A stretch of 64,000 nucleotides of DNA. It comes from Leptospira barantonii (GTDB lineage: Bacteria; Spirochaetota; Leptospiria; Leptospirales; Leptospiraceae). Shown here piece after piece: positions 54,976 to 64,000 of the stretch (positions within the stretch are counted from its first letter, which is position 1; every line of letters begins with the position of its first letter). The notes beneath the pieces are model-generated. The model was not told the DNA's origin. It made no database searches and saw only the letters and a program-made list of their open reading frames with translations. The position numbers were made by a program, and so were the translations under genes. The stretch covers positions 1-64,000 of the forward strand of contig NZ_NPDS01000007.1 of assembly GCF_002811925.1 (NCBI RefSeq), written 5' to 3'.

Positions 54976-55547
54976 TCCGACATACGACCCCCGACGTTCC
55001 CAAAGGAACCTGTTACGGAAGAACGGACGTTCCTTTGATTCCGGGTTTTCAATCCGAGTTCGATTCCGTTTTCGAAAAAATCCGAACCGTTCCCGAAAGA
55101 ATCTACTCAAGTCCGAGCTCGCGTTGCAAACTTCTCGCAGAATTCTTAATCGAAAAAGAACCGAAAGGTATATTAGAATATTCGACTTGTCTGATGGAGT
55201 TGAACTTCGGCATTTGGGAAGGAAAACTCTGGTCCGATATTTCGGAAGAAGAATCCGATTCCTGGACGAAAAACTTCGTAAACGAAAAAACTCCAAACGG
55301 GGAAAGTTATCTTGAAATGTTCCAAAGGGTTTCCGAGTTCTTGGACGGAATTTTGAAATCCGATCCGAGCGGTAAAATCGGAATCGTCACACACGCCGGA
55401 GTGATTCGAATCATTCTTTGTAAACTTTTGGAGATTCCCTTGGAACGAAGTTTTTCATTCGAGTTGAACTACGGCTCTTTGAGTAAGATCGTAATTCAAA
55501 AGAATGGGACAGAATTTTTTTCCAAATTGATCTTTTGGAATCGCTGA
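54960..55547 (+). CDS. cobC: Alpha-ribazole phosphatase-like histidine phosphatase
   Basis: This 195-aa protein has the RHT/RHG motif [24 protein letters not shown] at the very N-terminus, with [30 protein letters not shown] and [19 protein letters not shown] (second His). This is the CobC/phosphoglycerate-mutase fold; in this operon it should remove phosphate from alpha-ribazole phosphate or its cobalamin form. I place the start at TTG 54960, 16 bases before the cobS stop, because it begins right at the first beta-strand. The upstream frame to 54876 is Arg-rich cobS shadow. Confidence 0.88.
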   Translation: MELYLIRHTTPDVPKGTCYGRTDVPLIPGFQSEFDSVFEKIRTVPERIYSSPSSRCKLLAEFLIEKEPKGILEYSTCLMELNFGIWEGKLWSDISEEESDSWTKNFVNEKTPNGESYLEMFQRVSEFLDGILKSDPSGKIGIVTHAGVIRIILCKLLEIPLERSFSFELNYGSLSKIVIQKNGTEFFSKLIFWNR

Positions 55548-55598
55548 TACGACCTTAACGCTATAGTTTTTACGCGAATTTCCGATAGAATTCTTAAC

Positions 55599-56669
55599 AT
55601 GCGACTTTTTGTTCATTCCGTTTTTATTCAGATTCAAAGGATCGCATATACGTTCGCGTTGATCTTGTTTTTTTTATCCTTCGTAAACGAAGTCTCGTCT
55701 GAAAATAAGGAACGATCCAAACTCTTTATCATAGACGCTTCGGGATCGATGAACGAATATCTCGGAATTTATCAGAAAATCCATCTCGCAAAAAAACACG
55801 TCAGTCATTATATCGCCGGCCTACCTTCGGAAACCGACGTCGGATTTATGGCATACGGAAACAGAGTACCCGGTTGTTCCTCTTCGCGTTTGTATCAACC
55901 CTTGGAAGCGGGCAATCACGAGGCATTCAAATCTCGTCTATTCGGTTTAACACCTTCCGGTACGACTCCTCTCGCGGAATCGATTCGAATCGCGGGGACA
56001 TTGATCTCTCAAAGAAAAAAAGAAACCGAAATCATTCTCGTTACCGACGGAGTGGAAAGTTGTTACGGAGATCCGAAAAAGGAACTTCAAGTTCTAAAAC
56101 AAAAAGGAATTCCGTTTAAATTTCACATCTTCGGGCTCGGTTTAAAACCGAACGAAGAACAACAAATGAGAATTCTTACCGAAGAAGGAAACGGAAATTA
56201 TTTCGGAATCGAAGACGATTCTTCGTTTTATACGGCCCTGGATTCCCTGAAAACTCAATCCGATACGGTCGCGGCCGTCAAAGAACCGCAGAAGAATCCG
56301 ATTCCAAAACCTAACAACGATTTGATGGTTTGGTTTGAAAAGATCCATAGAAAACCCCGTATATCCGACACCCAAGTTATGTATATAATCGACTTCGGTT
56401 TTAAAGCGGGAAACAGTCCTAAGAATTGTGTAGTGCTCAACGTAAAACGGAAAGCGAATTCTCCCCGTCAGAGTTTAGGTCCGAAAAGAATTTCTTCGCC
56501 GGAGAATTTAATCCGAACCGAAAGTGTATGTTTCGATCTTTCAGAAGGTAAGGGAAAGATCGAAATCCAAGTTCCGGCGGAAGATTCGTTAACCGGAGTT
56601 TTAGAACTGTGGGATATGACCGGAGTTCCGTCCGCGCTCGGTGTTTCCGAGGAAGAGGAACTCCGTTAA
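55599..56669 (+). CDS. Exported von Willebrand factor A domain protein
   Basis: This 356-aa protein has a signal peptide (AYTFALILFFLSFVNEVSS) and a VWA domain (about 38-215) with intact MIDAS motif DASGSMNEY, Thr in LTPSGTTPLAESI and Asp in ILVTDGVESC. The C-terminal ~130 residues (after PKPNND) form a separate strand-rich region (NLIRTESVCFDLSEGKGKIEIQV). It probably binds a protein ligand in a metal-dependent way outside the cytoplasm. It is convergent with the DUF4139 genes, 12 bases away. Confidence 0.86.
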   Translation: MRLFVHSVFIQIQRIAYTFALILFFLSFVNEVSSENKERSKLFIIDASGSMNEYLGIYQKIHLAKKHVSHYIAGLPSETDVGFMAYGNRVPGCSSSRLYQPLEAGNHEAFKSRLFGLTPSGTTPLAESIRIAGTLISQRKKETEIILVTDGVESCYGDPKKELQVLKQKGIPFKFHIFGLGLKPNEEQQMRILTEEGNGNYFGIEDDSSFYTALDSLKTQSDTVAAVKEPQKNPIPKPNNDLMVWFEKIHRKPRISDTQVMYIIDFGFKAGNSPKNCVVLNVKRKANSPRQSLGPKRISSPENLIRTESVCFDLSEGKGKIEIQVPAEDSLTGVLELWDMTGVPSALGVSEEEELR

Positions 56670-56681
56670 GAACGTTAGACG

Positions 56682-58319
<1,638 letters not shown>

Positions 58320-58320
58320 C

Positions 58321-60453
<2,133 letters not shown>

Positions 60454-60470
60454 ACGGTTTTTCTCCGAGA

Positions 60471-60507
60471 AACCAGTGTTTCTTCTTCACGAAAAGAAAC
60501 ACCGGTT
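60471..60507 (-). promoter_or_regulatory. Long hairpin between the sterol-desaturase and DUF4139 genes
   Basis: AACCAGTGTTTCTT (60471-60484) pairs with AAGAAACACCGGTT (60494-60507) over 14 bp, with one G-U pair that forms only in minus-strand RNA. It lies 44 bases after the sterol-desaturase stop and ends ~17 bases before the DUF4139 start codon. No T run follows, so it may be a leader or processing structure. Confidence 0.5.
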
Positions 60508-60551
60508 CCCGAGACGGGTCAACCGTTTTCCCTAAGGGGAGAAGGTAGGTT

Positions 60552-61853
60552 TCAGAAAGTACTTTGGGCCTGGGTCTTTTGACCTCCGACCGAAAAGAAT
60601 CGTTTCTGACTGATTAAAAAACTTCCGAGTACGGTTAAGGAAACGAGAGATCCGATCTGGAGAATTCTCGGTAAAGCGAGAATCCATTCTTCGCTTAATA
60701 ACATTTTTAGTTTTTCCACTCCGGTAAAATCCATCGGAAATAGGAAAGAAATTGCGACGATCGAACTCATTCTTACGATTTCGGAAATCATTCCACTCGT
60801 TTTGGTTTCGAAAATCGCGCTGATATTCCAGAAAGTCCAAAGAATATAAAAACCAAGAACCAACATCTCGAACAAAGGAAGTTCCTTTTTGAATTCTATG
60901 TAGGTCATGGAACCGCCGATTCCCAACGCGAATTGAACCGCGGAATAGGTCATCAGAGTCGCGGGAATATGAGTATTAAACTTTTTGTATGTCTTCTTAT
61001 CGATTTCCGGAGGGGAAATAAATTCTCCGATATCGGAAGGTTGCCAACCCGGTGGTTTGAACCAAACCAGAAATTTATCCTTCCAGTTTTTGGTTTTCCA
61101 AGCCATTTTAAAAAGATCTTCGAAGTGATGAATCTGCGCGTGAACCGGACTCCAAGTCTGAAGAGGTTTTACGATTCCGAAAATCGGCTCGTCTTCCTCT
61201 TCGATATAAGTTCCGAGCATTCTGTCCCAAATCGCAAAGGTTCCCGCATAATTTTTATCGATGTATTTGGGATTGCGGGCGTGATGAACTCTGTGTTGAG
61301 AAGGTGTGTTGAGTATGTATTCGAGAATTCCCAATTTCCCGATCAATCGAGTATGAATCCAAAATTGATAAGCGAAGTTCACTTGGATACAAATCACGAA
61401 CATCATCGGAGAAAATCCGATCACGGCGAGCGGAAGATAAAACGGAAGGGAGAATAAATTCTGAAAGATCCCCTGTCTTAAAGCGACCGTGTAATTGTAG
61501 TCTTCACTTTGATGATGCGCGACGTGAGACGCCCAGAATACGTTGATTTCATGACCGAGACGATGATACCAGTAGTAGCAAAAATCCGCCAATACGTAAC
61601 AAGCGATCCATCCCCAAACGGAAGTATCAGAGATTTGGAAAATTCCAAAATTCTTATATACCCAAGCGTAAATAGACAAGAGGCCGACGGTGACAAACAC
61701 CGTAAAAACCTGCATATAAATTCCTGCGGTTAGATTGCTCACGGAATCCTTAAATCGATATACTGGCTTTTTTACCGCGTATCCTACGATCAGTTCCACA
61801 ACCAGCAGAACAAAAAATACGGGAGTGATCAACTCGATGAGATTCTTTTCCAT
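60552..61853 (-). CDS. Sterol desaturase / fatty-acid hydroxylase family membrane enzyme
   Basis: This 433-aa protein has about eight hydrophobic helices and the histidine clusters of the di-iron family: HRLGHE, HVAHHQSEDYNY, and HRVHHARNPKY with the following NYAGTFAIWDRMLGTY. These bind two iron atoms for O2-dependent hydroxylation or ether-lipid cleavage; it resembles alkylglycerol-monooxygenase-like proteins. The C-terminal ~140 residues add more helices. ATG 61853 is preferred over TTG 61910 because it begins at the first helix; an AAGGAAG lies rather far (13 bases) upstream. Confidence 0.86.
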   Translation of the reverse strand: MEKNLIELITPVFFVLLVVELIVGYAVKKPVYRFKDSVSNLTAGIYMQVFTVFVTVGLLSIYAWVYKNFGIFQISDTSVWGWIACYVLADFCYYWYHRLGHEINVFWASHVAHHQSEDYNYTVALRQGIFQNLFSLPFYLPLAVIGFSPMMFVICIQVNFAYQFWIHTRLIGKLGILEYILNTPSQHRVHHARNPKYIDKNYAGTFAIWDRMLGTYIEEEDEPIFGIVKPLQTWSPVHAQIHHFEDLFKMAWKTKNWKDKFLVWFKPPGWQPSDIGEFISPPEIDKKTYKKFNTHIPATLMTYSAVQFALGIGGSMTYIEFKKELPLFEMLVLGFYILWTFWNISAIFETKTSGMISEIVRMSSIVAISFLFPMDFTGVEKLKMLLSEEWILALPRILQIGSLVSLTVLGSFLISQKRFFSVGGQKTQAQSTF

Positions 61854-61974
61854 AATCGGTTCGCTTCCTTTTTCTTCTTCACTATGAACCCACAAAGAAA
61901 CCGAATTCAAAACGAACGCGGTTCATTCTATGTGAGTTTCAGCTCAAAGTGAACTCTGTAGCGATCGCTATTGT

Positions 61975-62015
61975 CAAGAAAAAAGGAAAACGGTCGAAAT
62001 CGGAGTTCCGACCGT
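61975..62015 (-). terminator. Rho-independent terminator after the FadL-type gene
   Basis: On the minus strand, ACGGTCG and CGACCGT (62015-62009 with 61996-61990) form a 7-bp stem with further inner pairing. TTTTCCTTTTTTC follows. A 14-bp perfect palindrome ATAACACGTGTTAT (62019-62032) lies between it and the stop codon. Confidence 0.75.
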
Positions 62016-62067
62016 AAGATAACACGTGTTATGGATAGAAGTTATCAAACGACTCAACCGTCGTATT

Positions 62068-63630
62068 TCAGAAGAAGATGGTCATCGAAACACCCACGGT
62101 CCAGATATATCCGCCGTAAGAATAATTCGGATTTCTTTCCGTAGGATTGTATTTATGAACTTCCATAGCCTTCAACTGGTGGTTTTCAAAAACTATGTCG
62201 AAGATCACCGGCTTTCTAAGACGGTTCATAAATTTAAACGTGGTCGGGCTGAATATATAAGAAAATCCTAAACTATAGATGTTTCGGTCCGAATCCATCC
62301 AGTTGTTTGCCCCCGCCATTACCGGTAACGGAGTCGGTCTTGTCGCGAATCCGACTCTCGTTTTTAAGAATTTAAACAAGGAATATTCCGCTCCGATCCG
62401 AAAGTTCGTAGTATCGTGAAGATAAAACGCTTCCGAATATTTTTCCTTGATACGGGACATCTTAAACTGACTCCAAAGTTCGCGGTTCATATCCAAACTG
62501 AGAACCAATCTGTCGTTCGGTCTGAACGCGAGTCCGTATGAAAAAACTCTCGGGTTGAATCCGTCCAAAATCGCCAAATCGAAATCCAATTGAATCCCCA
62601 GAAGGGTTGTCTGCGCTCTCGCTGGAACGGGATCGATCTGAGTGACGGTTTCCCTTTTGTAAGAAGCCCCTAAGCTGAGTTTTCCGTAAGAAAACTGAAG
62701 ACCGTAGGTAGGATTGATCAACGGCTTCACGGTAAGAATCACTTGTGAGTTCGCCGAAACCGGATCGGGGGAAATCGGAACGTCCTTCATCAAAATACTT
62801 CCGGTTCCACCCGCGGTCGCCGTAAAGCCGACCCCGGCAAACAAACGATCCTTCCAGATTTCCAAACCGAGACCGCCCATGATCGTAGGTCTTTCGTTGC
62901 TGATTCCCTGTTGCAGATAACGTGGAACCGTTGGATTCTGATCGTTGAGAGTAAGAAGATTTCCGCTTCCGGGAACGAGGGCGTTGATCCCGAAACGAAG
63001 ACCTCTTCCCATATCGAACATATCGTTCAAATTGAGAGTCAGACCGAGACCTACGAAACTATCTCTTATTTTTGTAATATTCTGATTTCGTGGTGCGGTC
63101 GTATGCGAATCCGGATTCGCATAGTGATATTGGAAACTTACTTCGTGAACGCTTCTTTCCGGGCGATTGGCCGGTTTGTATTTAAAGACTTCCTTCGTGA
63201 AACCTTCTTTTGTATCGGCCCAAAAACGTTTGTACCAAGGCCCCACAACCGCGGGCTGTTGGGTTGCCGGATCGTTCGGATCCGCGGGTGGAGGTGGAGG
63301 AGCGGCATCCTTATTCTCTGGATTTTCCACTCCGTTGGTTCTCGCTTCTTTTTCAATCGAAGCAAGAATCAAATCTCCTTCGGAAAGTCTTCCGAGTCCC
63401 GCTGGGTTATAAAATACCGCTGAAGAATTATTGACGATTGCAGTTACCGCGCTTCCCATTCCCGCGGCCGCCGGATGCGCCCCGTAAATGTCCCCGTAAC
63501 TTCCGGCCTGCATTTCTTTTGCAAAGCCGATCCCGATGAGTAATCCTATCCCGAATGTTCTTTTCAACTTGAGAATTTTCAATTTCGCCTGCCCTCTTCT
63601 ACGTCCCTCTCCAAGGACATAAAGATACAT
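62068..63630 (-). CDS. FadL/OmpP1/TodX outer-membrane transport protein
   Basis: This 520-aa protein has a signal peptide (TFGIGLLIGIGFAKEMQAG), the FadL hatch-type N-terminus PAAAGMGSAVTAIVNNSSAVFYNPAGL, a Pro-rich insert (AAPPPPPADPNDPATQQP), and many amphipathic beta strands ending WTVGVSMTIFF, typical of a C-terminal barrel strand. It should let hydrophobic substrates such as fatty acids cross the outer membrane. The annotated ATG 63630 has no ribosome binding site. TTG 63582 with GAGGGCAGG upstream is a plausible true start and gives a shorter signal peptide. Confidence 0.88.
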   Translation of the reverse strand: MYLYVLGEGRRRGQAKLKILKLKRTFGIGLLIGIGFAKEMQAGSYGDIYGAHPAAAGMGSAVTAIVNNSSAVFYNPAGLGRLSEGDLILASIEKEARTNGVENPENKDAAPPPPPADPNDPATQQPAVVGPWYKRFWADTKEGFTKEVFKYKPANRPERSVHEVSFQYHYANPDSHTTAPRNQNITKIRDSFVGLGLTLNLNDMFDMGRGLRFGINALVPGSGNLLTLNDQNPTVPRYLQQGISNERPTIMGGLGLEIWKDRLFAGVGFTATAGGTGSILMKDVPISPDPVSANSQVILTVKPLINPTYGLQFSYGKLSLGASYKRETVTQIDPVPARAQTTLLGIQLDFDLAILDGFNPRVFSYGLAFRPNDRLVLSLDMNRELWSQFKMSRIKEKYSEAFYLHDTTNFRIGAEYSLFKFLKTRVGFATRPTPLPVMAGANNWMDSDRNIYSLGFSYIFSPTTFKFMNRLRKPVIFDIVFENHQLKAMEVHKYNPTERNPNYSYGGYIWTVGVSMTIFF

Positions 63631-63647
63631 TTTGACTTATATCGCTT

Positions 63648-63672
63648 ACTGATATTATTATTAAATATCAGT
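63648..63672. promoter_or_regulatory. Inverted repeat just upstream of the FadL-type start
   Basis: ACTGATATT (63648-63656) and AATATCAGT (63664-63672) are perfect 9-bp arms around ATTATTA. The site is 18 bases ahead of the ATG at 63630, between the likely promoter and the gene, a typical operator position. The regulator is not identified. The same region has no other feature up to the CBS gene at 63757. Confidence 0.5.
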
Positions 63673-63756
63673 TATTTTTAAAAAGTTCGGATTATTTTAT
63701 AGGTCGATGCTTAAAAAGTCGAGAAAAAAATTGGAGCGTACGCTACAGGCCGTAGG

Positions 63757-64000
63757 TTATGTTCCGTTTTTCGGTGGGGAAAGGGTCGATTTGACGCTTT
63801 TTGGAAACGTATTCTCGAAATAGATCTTCATGAGGTCCGCGAATCTGAGATAACCGATAAACTGATCCTTCTCCACAATCGCAATTTTATCCAAATCCTG
63901 ATCTATAAGGATCTTCAACAAACTCGCGAGGGAATCCTCTGGTTTTCCAAAAGGAGCCGAAGTGTCCGTAACGTCTCCGACCGTTATGAGATTTCCTGCG
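63757..64000 (-). CDS. CBS-domain protein, C-terminal part (5' end outside window)
   Basis: Minus-strand reading from the right edge gives an open frame of ~80 codons to TAA at 63757-63759. It contains GNLITVGDVTDTSAP, SLASLLKILIDQDLDKIAIV and DQFIGYLRFADLMKIYFE, the paired alpha/beta pattern of a CBS domain ('V-x-D-V' then 'G-Y/I-x-x-x-D-L'). CBS domains bind adenosine nucleotides and regulate attached enzymes or channels such as chloride channels. The N-terminal part that would identify the protein lies outside the window. Confidence 0.72.
   Translation of the reverse strand, partial: AGNLITVGDVTDTSAPFGKPEDSLASLLKILIDQDLDKIAIVEKDQFIGYLRFADLMKIYFENTFPKSVKSTLSPPKNGT

Noticed and set aside
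62911..63423. 170-aa plus-strand ORF inside the FadL-type gene
   Set aside because: No recognisable domain; antisense of a complete outer-membrane protein gene.

Overview
The window looks like a chromosomal segment of a Leptospira species (Spirochaetota). The main reasons are the many spirochaetal-type lipoproteins (loose lipoboxes such as FFTGC, LVNC and LSVGC), the Gld-like ABC cluster beside mpl and pheS, DUF4139 and FFLEELY-like families, tight gene packing with frequent TTG starts, and dispersed intergenic repeats built on a GTAGGAACT / AGTTCCYACA core, which I recall from pathogenic leptospires. GC content looks like the low-to-mid 40s by eye (not computed). The species cannot be fixed from this window. 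I see no rRNA, tRNA, CRISPR array, insertion sequence or prophage.

Layout. 1-4.4 kb: two overlapping small lipoprotein genes (one ankyrin, one Cys/Gly-rich and cut by the window edge), a membrane-bound LuxR-type regulator, a DUF4269 protein and an M48 metalloprotease. 4.6-7.7 kb: a beta-oxidation-type operon (3-hydroxyacyl-CoA dehydrogenase, SCP2-type thiolase, small membrane protein) behind a cluster of inverted repeats. 7.7-10.3 kb: a MORN-repeat protein and gamma-glutamyltransferase. 10.5-18.7 kb (minus strand): a compact operon of ABC ATPase, permease, GldG-like protein, DUF4340 protein, membrane protein, mpl, pheS and thioesterase. 19-22 kb: long-chain acyl-CoA synthetase and an AraC-type membrane regulator. 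22.2-30.3 kb (plus strand): a stand-alone acyltransferase of fungal FAS-I type, a DUF2779 protein that appears to use an AUU start, argG, coaD, ndk, a 60-aa protein, isocitrate dehydrogenase and an NAD-dependent epimerase. 30.3-32.7 kb: PAS histidine kinase, response regulator and ferredoxin. 32.7-37.2 kb: GMC oxidoreductase with its Tat-exported small subunit, an exported protein, a DUF2905 protein and an aminotransferase. 37.2-45.2 kb (minus strand): a nine-gene run including gltX, an RsbW-like ATPase, a DUF455 ferritin-like protein, a MotB-like protein and lipoproteins.

45.4-49 kb holds a two-gene, compact type IIA topoisomerase that mixes gyrase-like and phage T4/eukaryote-like motifs. 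49.2-50.6 kb is a flavin amine oxidase. 50.7-55.5 kb is the most coherent accessory system: a cobalamin riboswitch followed by two uncharacterised exported proteins, a DUF6580 membrane protein and cobT-cobS-cobC, best read as a B12-repressed uptake/salvage operon. 55.6-60.5 kb holds a von Willebrand A protein facing two tandem DUF4139 proteins. 60.5-64 kb holds a sterol-desaturase-family enzyme, a FadL-type outer-membrane protein with a palindrome just upstream of its start, and the C-terminus of a CBS-domain protein that runs off the right edge.

Lipid metabolism recurs (thiolase/dehydrogenase, FadD-type ligase, FadL-type porin, thioesterase, FAS-I-like transferase, sterol desaturase family), as expected for an organism living on long-chain fatty acids. 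The strongest leads are the B12-regulated surface proteins, the FAS-I-like transferase, the hybrid topoisomerase, the AUU start, and the dispersed repeats.
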